Shown one piece after another: positions 8,426 through 17,313 of a stretch of 34,406 bases of DNA. The notes below the pieces were generated by a model. That model was not told the DNA's origin, did no database searches, and worked only from the letters and a program-made list of their open reading frames with translations. Location of the stretch: contig JADGDU010000034.1 in NCBI GenBank assembly GCA_016744705.1, positions 1-34,406 of the forward strand. The letters are read 5' to 3'. Position numbers and translations under genes: made by a program. Within the stretch, counting starts at the first letter, position 1, and every line of letters begins with the position of its first letter. The stretch is from Candidatus Krumholzibacteriia bacterium (GTDB lineage Bacteria; Krumholzibacteriota; Krumholzibacteriia; LZORAL124-64-63).

Positions 8426-11338
8426 ATGGTCCGTAAAGCACAAAATCCACTCTTTTGCTGGCGAAATCTGCCGCTGCTTGCGGTCGTACTTTTGTTTGTC
8501 ATCTGCTTTCCTACTGAGGGATTGGCTACCGATTCTGAAGATATTGCAGAGCTGCACCGACTGCGATCGGACCGTAGGCATTCTGCCAAGAATGTCCAAT
8601 CCCAACAAAAATCGGTTAACGCCCCAGCACGTTTTGGACTGTTGGTTATCCCCGTTGACTTTTCAGACCAACGATTACCCTCCGACTGGAATCCCCTGGA
8701 CAATCTGTCCACCCGCATCTTTGGTTCGCAGGGGCATACGCTGGAGAATTATTTTGACGTGGCTTCCGATGGAAAAATGGCATTGGAAATCACCATTGCT
8801 CCGCTTGTCCCACTGGCTGGGGCTCGCCGAACATATTCCGATGTTGGGCTGGCTGGTTTTACCCGCACCCGCGCCATGGCCACGGAAGCGATCACTGCGG
8901 TGGCCGATCAGGGGTTGGAATTTCGACGTCTGGATATGGATGGACCAGACGGTATCCCTGGCAGTGATGATGATGATGGACAGGTTGATGGTGTTCTCAT
9001 CCTGCATTCCGCCCCTGGACAGGAGAACGATCCGGCCTTGGGCCTGATCCAACCACTCCAATTTTTCATCGAGCCACCTGTTGAAAGTGGTGGTGTGCAA
9101 GCCGCATTTTATGCCGTGGCCAGTTTACAGAGTGGCTTGGGCATTTGGGCACACGAAACCGGACATTTGCTGGGCATGGAAGACCGATACGACCCATTGC
9201 TACACCCTGAATCTGGCGGTGTAGACGTTCGGTCTCTTGGTGGCTTGGGAAAATTCAGTTTAATGGCCTCGGGAGCCTGGGGTACAGGAGACGGTAATAA
9301 CCCGGCTTTGCCAGATGCCTACACTTGCTGGCAGTTGGGCTGGACTAGCATCCAACGTTTCCCACAGGCGGGCAATCCCCCTTGCACTGTTTCAGCCTGG
9401 CGCGGTCAGGGGCTGCCTCCGGTTCAAGTGTGGTCAGCCGGTCCCCTTGAATCTGAATTTTACCTCATGGAAGCCAGGGATCCCCAAGCAACCTTCCCCT
9501 TTGATGGAGGGATACCAGCAGGGCAGATGTTGATCTACCATGTGGACGAAACGGTCCCCGACGGCTGGTACATTTCCGATGATGATACCGGATACCATCT
9601 TCGTGCCAGACTTGTGGAGGCAGATCATGATTTTGCCTTAAAGAATGGCGAAGATGATGGCCGCAGCGAGGACTTATTCCCAGGTCCTTTAAGTGTAAAT
9701 ATGTTCACGCCCTTTACATTGCCTGGTTCCGCAGGATACACCGGGCCATCGGGCATCAGTATGGAAAACATAACCGCTTCCGGATCCTCGGTGACCTTTG
9801 ATGTTTCTGATTCTGAGGCTGAGTTTGTGCTCGATCTGGAATTTCAGGTCATGTCCGGCCCGGAAACACAATTGATATTGAGTGTACGCTCCCTGGGCCT
9901 TCCCATCAGTGAACTGTCCTGTACGATCAGTGTATCGGGTGAAGGAGGAGGACATTTTCCTGGTGGTGCTTTCTCTCAAAACGTTCTTCTTTCTCAAACT
10001 TCTGGGATTTGGTCACCCATAGAAGCCGTGTATTTTGAGGCGCCAGACCAACCTGCCGAAGGGGCCATAACCACCTTCCATTTTCAGTTTTTGGCAGATG
10101 GACAAAATCTTCCAGTAGAAACCCTTCCCTGGGTGTGGACCACCAAAAACAGTATCTTCGATTTCCAGCAACCTGGCTGGACGTTCTGGGAGCAGACTCT
10201 TCCTAATGACGTATCCAACACCCAGTGGCACCTTTGGAATCAGGCTCCCTTTTTGACTGCTGATGGCACAGCAGTGTTGGCATGCACAGGAGAGGAAGAG
10301 TCCACCTCTGCGAACTGGCCCAATGTCCAATATGGAAGAAGGGGTAGGGCTGCTCTCATCAGTCCTGCTGTGGGTGATGATTTGGCAGGCATCCAGCTGA
10401 CTCATGCCGTGGAGGTGGAATTCCTTCACGCCGGGGCCGTCATGGATGGCGCTGCTGTTTTTTGGCAGGCACCGGATGGTAGCACCGTGCCGGCGCTGCC
10501 TGTGGATGGTTGGGATGCCGTCATTTCAACCGAGTCAGACAACAGCCTCGGAGGATCATCTGTTTTTGCCGACTCCATGCTGGTACTGGATGACGGCTTT
10601 CTCCCACAGTGGCGCTGCGACGTGCTGCCACTGCCAACCTCTGGACAAGGGCCCTGGCGGTTGAGATTGGAATTTTCCAGCAATTATCTATGGCGCTGGC
10701 GGGGATGGTTTGTGGCCAAAATGGAACCGGTCAGCCAAATCCCAGAATCTGCTTTCCCTGTTCAATGGCAAAAGGGGAATGCTATATGTGGTGCAGGGCT
10801 CCAATTTGATGCCCCTTTTCCCGGACATATTTTCGACAACCCGGTGGTGGAGTTTTTTGATCCGGCAAGGGGAGGTTTCTTCGCTTTGGATGGGCAGGAA
10901 ATTCACCTGGCGCATTGCAATCTCAGGTATTTGCTACCCCGAAGGTACATTTTAGATCAGTTGCACCCGTTAGGGCTAACCCGGCATTTGCTACGCGTGG
11001 TTTTCCTTGGACCTCAGGGAAAAGTCGCCTCTCGCAGCATTGTTGTTTATCCTGATGAAGGTGCTCGGGCCATTGGGTACCTGGAGCAACCTTTCCCCAA
11101 TCCATCCACCGGCAGTATCAAATTTCTGGTGGAGGTTCCAGAGGGCCAACAAGCGAATCTGAAAGTCTATGATCTGCGGGGGCGACTGGTTCATAAACAA
11201 AATTGTTCTGCCGGGCGGTACCAAATTTTTTGGAATGGCCTGGACGACCAGGGCCGGCCTTTGGCCGCCGGCAACTATTATCTGAAGCTGGAAGGATCCA
11301 GCTTTTCATCCATGCGCAAGGTGGTGCTGATCCGGTGA
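8426..11338 (+). CDS. Secreted M6-family metalloprotease with C-terminal FlgD-like/T9SS-like domain
   Basis: A 970-residue protein with a signal peptide (basic start, hydrophobic core LPLLAVVLLFVICF, likely cleaved near residue 35). The M6 (immune inhibitor A-like) catalytic region spans about 65-370: an Asp-rich stretch at 170-188 resembling a calcium site, and the zinc motif HETGHLLGMED (H243, E244, H247). The middle 500 residues look like beta-rich accessory domains with no family I can name. The final 90 residues (PFPNPSTG, VYDLRGRLV, WNGLDDQGRPLAAGNYYLKL) resemble a FlgD-type Ig fold or type IX sorting domain, so export beyond the outer membrane is plausible. The SD is weak (AAAGAGA). 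The stop overlaps the next start (TGATG), linking it to the transglycosylase downstream. Natural substrate unknown. Confidence 0.9.
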   Translation: MVRKAQNPLFCWRNLPLLAVVLLFVICFPTEGLATDSEDIAELHRLRSDRRHSAKNVQSQQKSVNAPARFGLLVIPVDFSDQRLPSDWNPLDNLSTRIFGSQGHTLENYFDVASDGKMALEITIAPLVPLAGARRTYSDVGLAGFTRTRAMATEAITAVADQGLEFRRLDMDGPDGIPGSDDDDGQVDGVLILHSAPGQENDPALGLIQPLQFFIEPPVESGGVQAAFYAVASLQSGLGIWAHETGHLLGMEDRYDPLLHPESGGVDVRSLGGLGKFSLMASGAWGTGDGNNPALPDAYTCWQLGWTSIQRFPQAGNPPCTVSAWRGQGLPPVQVWSAGPLESEFYLMEARDPQATFPFDGGIPAGQMLIYHVDETVPDGWYISDDDTGYHLRARLVEADHDFALKNGEDDGRSEDLFPGPLSVNMFTPFTLPGSAGYTGPSGISMENITASGSSVTFDVSDSEAEFVLDLEFQVMSGPETQLILSVRSLGLPISELSCTISVSGEGGGHFPGGAFSQNVLLSQTSGIWSPIEAVYFEAPDQPAEGAITTFHFQFLADGQNLPVETLPWVWTTKNSIFDFQQPGWTFWEQTLPNDVSNTQWHLWNQAPFLTADGTAVLACTGEEESTSANWPNVQYGRRGRAALISPAVGDDLAGIQLTHAVEVEFLHAGAVMDGAAVFWQAPDGSTVPALPVDGWDAVISTESDNSLGGSSVFADSMLVLDDGFLPQWRCDVLPLPTSGQGPWRLRLEFSSNYLWRWRGWFVAKMEPVSQIPESAFPVQWQKGNAICGAGLQFDAPFPGHIFDNPVVEFFDPARGGFFALDGQEIHLAHCNLRYLLPRRYILDQLHPLGLTRHLLRVVFLGPQGKVASRSIVVYPDEGARAIGYLEQPFPNPSTGSIKFLVEVPEGQQANLKVYDLRGRLVHKQNCSAGRYQIFWNGLDDQGRPLAAGNYYLKLEGSSFSSMRKVVLIR

Positions 11339-13626
11339 TGTTAAATACAATACGTCTAATCCTGCCGATTCTTCTCATTAGCTTTTCTTTTGCCAGTGTT
11401 TCGGCCAAAAGTGTTTATGATCCTTTTATTCAGAAATTTCAAGTGGGTACTCTCACAGATCCGGCCGATGTGGAACTGGCCTGGGGTTACCCTGTGGGGT
11501 TGGTTGAAACAGCCAGTGTCGACACAGTTTGGACTTCTGCCGGCCTGGATATTCTATCCCAAAACGTAAACAGCCAATCTCCTCATCTCAGTCTTCGCCT
11601 CCTGGCAGCAATGGCCGATGAGGACGATGCTGCATCCTGGGTTCAGTGGCATCGGTTGCGCATCCAGCAACTCCAGGACTGGCCAGACACCCTTGTCACC
11701 GATGGCCAGTACCTTTTGGCCGAAAGAATGTCCATGGGCTTTTTCCGTGCCTTTGAAAAAAAGCACTGGAAAGAGGCCCGCCACATTGCCAACACCATGA
11801 TCTCCCAACATAAAAAGTTGGGCCTGCCCACCAGAGATGTTTTTGTATGGACTCTGCGCAGCCGGCTCATTGGGCGCATGTTGGAAGAACCCATCCAGCC
11901 GGAGAACCTTTTCTGGGATGCATCTTTAAACCTGGGCACCTATGATATGGGCAATGCCTGGGTCCTGTGGACTGCCCACCGGCGGTTGAATGGATACCCC
12001 GCTTTGCCCACCAGTCTGGACTCTCAGAAGGATGCCCAAAAGTTATCCGTTCTGCGCAGGAATTGGTTATTGGAACGGGACATTGAAGATTCAGCCTTCT
12101 CCGAAACCCGGAAGGCCGGTTTGGGGGCCAAGCTCCTTAAAAAACTAAACTTAAAAAATCACCTGGAGAATTACCCCAACCCGCCCCAGGATTTCACTCT
12201 TCAGGGGTGGTGGGTCTCTGGGCAACGCACCAGCAAACGCGGGCAGACTGATCATTATGAAGCCCTGGCCCAACGATCCGATTTAAAAGCCGGCTGGAAA
12301 ATGGATCTCCTGCGACGGGCTTCCGAGATTCACCTTTTGAACCGCCGCTGGAATGAAGGTTTGAACAATCTGACTCTGGCCCTGGAAAAATCGGGGCAAA
12401 ATTCTGGCACCTCTGGACAACGCCGCCGCTTGCGCCAGTGGGCGGAGCAGGCCCTCGTTCTGGCTTTGGCGGAAAACGATACCCTGAAGGCCCTCGAAAT
12501 TCATGACCTGGCCACCAATAATCTTTCCGGAGAACAAAAAACTGTTTTCCTGGAGGAGACTCGCCATTGGTCAGTGGAGCTGGGGCTTTCAAAAACGGAA
12601 ATCGCTGCCAGCGACGATATCAAAGACCAATACCGCAGCCCTGTTGAGAGAGGACTCTCGGCTTCCATTCAGGCTGTCCAGAAACCACGCCGACACGAAT
12701 TCCAGCACTCAACGGGGACTCCACTCTGGGGATTATGGGCGAGATGGGGACTGGCTCTTCTGGACAACCGGCAAACAGAGAACGAGATTCAATACAAGGC
12801 CTTGCTTTCCCAAATACTGGAAACTCCGGATTTTGCTATTCAGGAAGACCTGGTGGTGCAAGCTGTGGCTTTGCTCATGAAGACAAGGCTTGAAAAAGAA
12901 GCATTGCTGCGCTGGGCTCTGGACAAAGACATTCACCACCTTAGCGGCGGGAAGTCCCTGACTGCCATAAGTCCCATGTCTCCTCTGGCCAAGAAGAAGC
13001 TGGACGACCCTGGGGCGTTGCATGCCATGCTGGGGTTCTCTCTTTTGGCTGATGATTTGCGTGGAATTGTGGGCGTTGCCACCCCAATGGCGCAAACGGG
13101 TTTGACAAAACGGGAAAAGCTCTGCTTTCTTTACCCCCTTCCCAGGGACGGAAGTGTGCATACGGCCTTATCGGAGGCCAGCAATGATCCGGCCCTGCTT
13201 TTGGCTGTGGCCAGAAATGAATCTCTCTTTGAGCCTTCTGTCCGTTCATGGGCTGGAGCCTTGGGTTGGATGCAGATCATGCCCTTTCACTTCCCTGATA
13301 AGGGAGCCCGGCCCGGTGCCGACAACTGGAGTTGCGCTGCAGTCTCCATTGCCAAAGGTGATGCCCTTCTGGAAGAGAACAGAAGGCGCTACGACGGCAA
13401 TCCGTATTTGACCGTGGCTGCCTACAATGCAGGGCCCGGAGCGGTGGCCCGATGGCAGAAACAGTTGGGGAACAATACCCGTGATGATATTTTCCTAGCC
13501 TGGATAGGGTACCCCGAAACCAGACATTATGTGGAAAAAGTTCTGATCGACCGGGAAATCTATCATTGGATTATCAGTGAGAGTCGACTTATCTCCATAG
13601 GTAGCGACGTTCACTCATTTGAATAA
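11338..13626 (+). CDS. Soluble lytic murein transglycosylase (Slt70-like)
   Basis: A 762-residue exported enzyme that cleaves peptidoglycan glycan chains to anhydro-muropeptides. A signal peptide (LILPILLISFSFASVSA) precedes a long helical, repeat-like region that resembles the superhelical part of Slt70. The C-terminal SLT domain (about 610-750) contains AVARNESLFEPSVRS with catalytic Glu628, GALGWMQIMPFHF, VAAYNAGPGAV and WIGYPETRHYVEKV. It is longer than Slt70 (about 620 residues mature). The ATG at 11338 overlaps the stop of the M6 protease and starts right at the signal peptide; an in-frame ATG at 11203 would place 45 non-signal residues in front and is rejected. A second transglycosylase, of a different subfamily, is at 1-1701. 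Confidence 0.92.
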   Translation: MLNTIRLILPILLISFSFASVSAKSVYDPFIQKFQVGTLTDPADVELAWGYPVGLVETASVDTVWTSAGLDILSQNVNSQSPHLSLRLLAAMADEDDAASWVQWHRLRIQQLQDWPDTLVTDGQYLLAERMSMGFFRAFEKKHWKEARHIANTMISQHKKLGLPTRDVFVWTLRSRLIGRMLEEPIQPENLFWDASLNLGTYDMGNAWVLWTAHRRLNGYPALPTSLDSQKDAQKLSVLRRNWLLERDIEDSAFSETRKAGLGAKLLKKLNLKNHLENYPNPPQDFTLQGWWVSGQRTSKRGQTDHYEALAQRSDLKAGWKMDLLRRASEIHLLNRRWNEGLNNLTLALEKSGQNSGTSGQRRRLRQWAEQALVLALAENDTLKALEIHDLATNNLSGEQKTVFLEETRHWSVELGLSKTEIAASDDIKDQYRSPVERGLSASIQAVQKPRRHEFQHSTGTPLWGLWARWGLALLDNRQTENEIQYKALLSQILETPDFAIQEDLVVQAVALLMKTRLEKEALLRWALDKDIHHLSGGKSLTAISPMSPLAKKKLDDPGALHAMLGFSLLADDLRGIVGVATPMAQTGLTKREKLCFLYPLPRDGSVHTALSEASNDPALLLAVARNESLFEPSVRSWAGALGWMQIMPFHFPDKGARPGADNWSCAAVSIAKGDALLEENRRRYDGNPYLTVAAYNAGPGAVARWQKQLGNNTRDDIFLAWIGYPETRHYVEKVLIDREIYHWIISESRLISIGSDVHSFE

Positions 13627-13668
13627 TACGGACGAAAATGTCCATCCTATAACCTGAGGAGTGTCCCC

Positions 13669-16600
13669 ATGGCCAACGGGCTTCTGGGCTTCATTGAAAA
13701 AGTTTTCGGAAAAAAGAACAAAGACATGGCTAAGCTGCAGCCCATTCTGGAGCAGGTCAAAGCCGTCAGAGGACAGTATGAAGCTCTGTCCGATGAAGAG
13801 TTGCGTGCCAAGAGGGAAGAATTTAAGGAACGACACCAAGGGGGAGAGTCCCTTGATGATTTGTTGCCTGAAGCTTTTGGGGTTGTCTGGGAAGCCTGCC
13901 GCCGCCTGACTGAGCGCAAAGCTTCATGGGTGGTCTGGAATCAGGACCAAGTATGGGAAATGATTCCTTACGATGTGCAAATCGTTGGTGGCATTGTCCT
14001 GCACAGCGGGAAAATTGCAGAGATGGCCACCGGTGAGGGTAAGACCCTGGTGGCGATCATGCCCTTATATCTCAACTCCCTGCCCGGAAAAGGCGCTCAC
14101 CTGGTGACCGTCAATGATTACCTGGCCCAACGTGATGCCCAGTGGATGGGTGGCGTTTTGGATTTCCTGGGCTGCAAGGTTGGCTATATCCTGGGCCAAA
14201 TGAGCCCTGAAGAGCGCCGGGAAGCCTACGGCTGTGATGTAACCTACGGCACCAATAACGAATTTGGTTTTGATTACCTGCGTGACAATATGGTTCTGCA
14301 CGCCGAGCACCTGGTGCACCGCGACTTCCATTATGCCATCGTCGATGAGGTGGATTCGGTATTGGTTGATGAAGCCCGTACACCTTTGATCATCAGTGGA
14401 GCAGTGGACAAGAGTACCCATCAATTTGAAGCCCTGGCACCCATGGTGGCTTCGGTTGTGAAGCATCAATCCCGCCTTACCAACGACTGGGTCAGCCAGG
14501 CCGAACGAGCCTTGCGCAACGCCGAAGGTGATGGGGAATTAAAAATTGATGATGAAACGGCGCTTATTCTTTTGCAAATCAGCCATGGGGCTCCTAAAAA
14601 TCCACGTTTCCGGAAGCTTTGCCAAATTCCTGGGGTTCTCGAGAAAATTCAGCGCACAGAAGAAGCCTTTATGCGCGACAAGGCCATGTGGGAGGCTGAC
14701 AAGGATCTGCTCTATGTGGTGGAAGAAAAGAACAACCATGTGGACCTGACGGAAAAGGGCCGCGAACTAATGTCCCAGCAGGATGCTGATTTCTTTGTCC
14801 TGCCTGACCTTGCGGAAAATTCTGGAGAAATCCAGGACAGCGAGGATATGACAGAAGAGGACAAAGCCAAGGCCATTGGTGAAATTGAACAGAAATACGC
14901 GGAGAAAAATGAACGCATCAGCAACGTTGATCAGCTGTTGCGCGCCCACAGTCTGTATGCCAAAGATGTAGAGTATGTGATCCAGGAGGGCAAAGTCCTC
15001 ATTGTGGATTCTTTCACGGGACGGTTACAACCCGGCCGCCGATTCAGCGAAGGCTTGCACCAGGCCTTGGAGGCCAAAGAAGGCCTCGCAGTTCAGAAAG
15101 AAACCCAAACCCTGGCCACGGTAACTGTTCAGAACTTCTTCCGCATGTATTCAAAACTTTCCGGCATGACTGGAACCGCTGAAACTGAAGAGGCTGAATT
15201 TAACGGCATTTATAACTTGGATGTGGTGGTTATTCCCACCCACAGGCCCATTGTCCGTAACGATATGGACGATGTGATCTACAAAACCAAAAAAGAGAAG
15301 TACAAGGCCATCATCAGCGAGGTCGAGCGGCTGCACAAGCTGGGCCTGCCTGTCCTGGTTGGTACCACCACCGTGGAAGTCAGCGAGCTTTTGAGCCGGC
15401 TGATGAAAATGCGGGGTATTAACCACAATGTACTGAATGCCAAGCAACACAAGGCAGAGGCTGAAATCGTCACCGAAGCCGGACAAATGGGAGCTGTGAC
15501 CATTGCCACCAATATGGCTGGTCGGGGTACGGATATTAAATTGCAGCATGGCATTCTCGAGTTACCTGAGAAATGGCCCAACGATCCCAACCTGGAACCC
15601 GAAATGTACGAAGGTCAAGACTCCGGCCTTATGATCATCGGAACCGAACGCCATGAGAGTCGGCGCATTGATCGGCAGCTTCGTGGACGTGCGGGCCGCC
15701 AGGGTGATCCCGGTGCTGCCATCTTCTTCCTAAGTCTTGAAGATGATCTGATGCGGCTGTTCAGCCCCGATCGTATTATCAAAGTGATGGATAAGCTGGG
15801 AGTCGAAGAAGGGGAGGTCATCACCCATAGTATGGTGACCAAGGCCATCGAAAAAGCCCAGGTCAGGGTCGAGACTCAGAACTACGAGATTCGTAAACAT
15901 CTGCTGGAATACGATGATGTGGTCAACAAGCAACGGGAAGTCATTTATGGTCTGCGCCGCGCCGCCGTGGAAGGCAGCGACCTAAGTGAAGATTTCAACG
16001 AATTCTTCGCCGGGGCTGTGGAAGGTATATTCTACGAATCGGCCACCGAAGATGATGCCCCCGATTTCTGGGACATGAAAACCATGGCTCTCAATTACCA
16101 GGCTACTTTTCTTTTGCCTTTGCCTCTTGAAAGTGACGAACACCTTACTACGGGCTTTGCCGCCGTGCTGGAGTTGCTCACCGAAAAGGCCCAGGATAAA
16201 TACGACGCGAAAATAGAACGTCTGGGCAGTGACGTTGCTGGGCAGTTGCAGAAATACGTCCTGTTGCAGATTCTGGACGAAAAGTGGCGGGATCACCTTA
16301 ATGAGCTGATTCTATTGCGCAGTGGTATTGGGCTGCGCTCTTATGGCCAGCGCGATCCACTCATTGAGTACAAAAAAGAAGCTTTCCAGATGTTTAGCGC
16401 TCTGATGGATAGTCTTGGGCGGCAAGCCATAAGCTTGTTCATGAGGGCGGAAATTGTCCAACGTGATCCCGTTCCCGAGACTAAGGTTGAAAAAGTCCAG
16501 ACCAGCCACCAGGAGGCTTCAGCCTATAATCAAGGTTCATCAGTGGACCCGGCTCCGAAGGGTCCCGAGCACCCTTCGGACAACCGTCCGGTGCAACGCG

Positions 16601-16677
16601 ACATGGATAAAGTGGGCAGGAACGACGATTGTCCCTGCGGCAGTGGCAGGAAATACAAAAAATGTTGCGGAAAGTGA
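13669..16677 (+). CDS. secA: Preprotein translocase ATPase SecA
   Basis: A 1002-residue motor that drives proteins through SecYEG. The first nucleotide-binding fold has MATGEGKTLVA (Lys125) and DEVDSVLVDEARTPLIISG. The second half has GMTGTAETEEAEF, GRGTDIKL and RQLRGRAGRQGDPG. The C-terminus ends in a zinc-binding, SecB-interacting type motif CPCGSGRKYKKCC (Cys988, 990, 999, 1000). It is about 100 residues longer than E. coli SecA. Part of the extra length seems to sit around residues 290-420, where charged stretches separate the preprotein-crosslinking region from the helicase core. GAGGAG precedes the ATG. It supplies export of the signal-peptide proteins just upstream. Confidence 0.98.
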   Translation: MANGLLGFIEKVFGKKNKDMAKLQPILEQVKAVRGQYEALSDEELRAKREEFKERHQGGESLDDLLPEAFGVVWEACRRLTERKASWVVWNQDQVWEMIPYDVQIVGGIVLHSGKIAEMATGEGKTLVAIMPLYLNSLPGKGAHLVTVNDYLAQRDAQWMGGVLDFLGCKVGYILGQMSPEERREAYGCDVTYGTNNEFGFDYLRDNMVLHAEHLVHRDFHYAIVDEVDSVLVDEARTPLIISGAVDKSTHQFEALAPMVASVVKHQSRLTNDWVSQAERALRNAEGDGELKIDDETALILLQISHGAPKNPRFRKLCQIPGVLEKIQRTEEAFMRDKAMWEADKDLLYVVEEKNNHVDLTEKGRELMSQQDADFFVLPDLAENSGEIQDSEDMTEEDKAKAIGEIEQKYAEKNERISNVDQLLRAHSLYAKDVEYVIQEGKVLIVDSFTGRLQPGRRFSEGLHQALEAKEGLAVQKETQTLATVTVQNFFRMYSKLSGMTGTAETEEAEFNGIYNLDVVVIPTHRPIVRNDMDDVIYKTKKEKYKAIISEVERLHKLGLPVLVGTTTVEVSELLSRLMKMRGINHNVLNAKQHKAEAEIVTEAGQMGAVTIATNMAGRGTDIKLQHGILELPEKWPNDPNLEPEMYEGQDSGLMIIGTERHESRRIDRQLRGRAGRQGDPGAAIFFLSLEDDLMRLFSPDRIIKVMDKLGVEEGEVITHSMVTKAIEKAQVRVETQNYEIRKHLLEYDDVVNKQREVIYGLRRAAVEGSDLSEDFNEFFAGAVEGIFYESATEDDAPDFWDMKTMALNYQATFLLPLPLESDEHLTTGFAAVLELLTEKAQDKYDAKIERLGSDVAGQLQKYVLLQILDEKWRDHLNELILLRSGIGLRSYGQRDPLIEYKKEAFQMFSALMDSLGRQAISLFMRAEIVQRDPVPETKVEKVQTSHQEASAYNQGSSVDPAPKGPEHPSDNRPVQRDMDKVGRNDDCPCGSGRKYKKCCGK

Positions 16678-16750
16678 ATACTGGACAATTGAGTGTCCCT
16701 GTATTTGAATAGACTCCGTTAATCGAGACCAACTGTGAGGAAAAGCATCT

Positions 16751-17236
16751 ATGGATCCTGAACGCGACCGTCTGAAACATCTGTTGATCATCTTGCTGGA
16801 AGCTCTGTCCACCCATGGGGAGGAAGGGCCTCCAAGCCGTAATCGCATCCAGGAAAAGGTTGCCGATGCTGGTTTGGATGAAGGCGATGTTCACGGATTA
16901 CTGGACTGGATCGAGTCTCATTGGAATGCTTATCACGACCGGAGCCTGGATCATGAACCTTTGCCGGAATCACCGTCGGAGTATGCCTACCGGGTTTTCA
17001 GTGAAAGTGAACAGGACTATATCACCCATGAGGGTATTGGTTACCTGGTTCAACTGGTCAATGCAGGCCAGATCAACAGGGCGCAAATGGAAGCCTTGTT
17101 GCAATATTCGTCATTTATTGCTATCAAACCCATGACCTCGTCTGATCTGGAAGCAGTCATCGAACAGGTCTTGTTTCGTTCTGAAAGACCCGGCATGACC
17201 GGCGGGGCTTCAGAGGGTTTTGAAAGTCGGCATTAA
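16751..17236 (+). CDS. smg: DUF494/Smg-family protein
   Basis: A 161-residue soluble protein of the Smg (DUF494) family, whose biochemical role is not established. It begins RLKHLLIILLEAL and has an acidic middle and a C-terminal helical region (GYLVQLVNAGQINRAQMEAL, then SDLEAVIEQVLF) typical of the family. In proteobacteria smg usually lies next to dprA and topA; here topA follows 77 nt downstream, beyond two terminator hairpins, which supports the assignment. TGAGGAAAA precedes the ATG. Function cannot be inferred from the sequence. Confidence 0.8.
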   Translation: MDPERDRLKHLLIILLEALSTHGEEGPPSRNRIQEKVADAGLDEGDVHGLLDWIESHWNAYHDRSLDHEPLPESPSEYAYRVFSESEQDYITHEGIGYLVQLVNAGQINRAQMEALLQYSSFIAIKPMTSSDLEAVIEQVLFRSERPGMTGGASEGFESRH

Positions 17237-17248
17237 GGCCGGCTTTTC
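17223..17248 (+). terminator. First of two tandem terminator-like hairpins, overlapping the smg stop codon
   Basis: AAAGTCGGC (17223-17231) and GCCGGCTTT (17238-17246) pair with one G-U across the loop ATTAAG, which contains the smg stop. Only one further T follows the stem before the C at 17248. Weaker than the hairpin just downstream. Confidence 0.5.
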
Positions 17249-17259
17249 AATGATCGTTC

Positions 17260-17284
17260 AGCCGGGTGCGCCCGGCTTTTTCTT
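17260..17284 (+). terminator. Rho-independent terminator after smg
   Basis: AGCCGGG (17260-17266) and CCCGGCT (17271-17277) form a GC-rich 7-bp stem with a TGCG loop, followed directly by TTTTCTT. This is a textbook intrinsic terminator. It separates secA-smg from topA. Confidence 0.85.
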
Positions 17285-17313
17285 AACATGGCCCACTAGG
17301 GAAGGATTTTCTC

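Noticed and set aside
13627..13668. TATAAC at 13649-13654 as the secA promoter -10
   Set aside because: It would leave a leader of about 8 nt with the SD upstream of the start site, and there is no matching -35.
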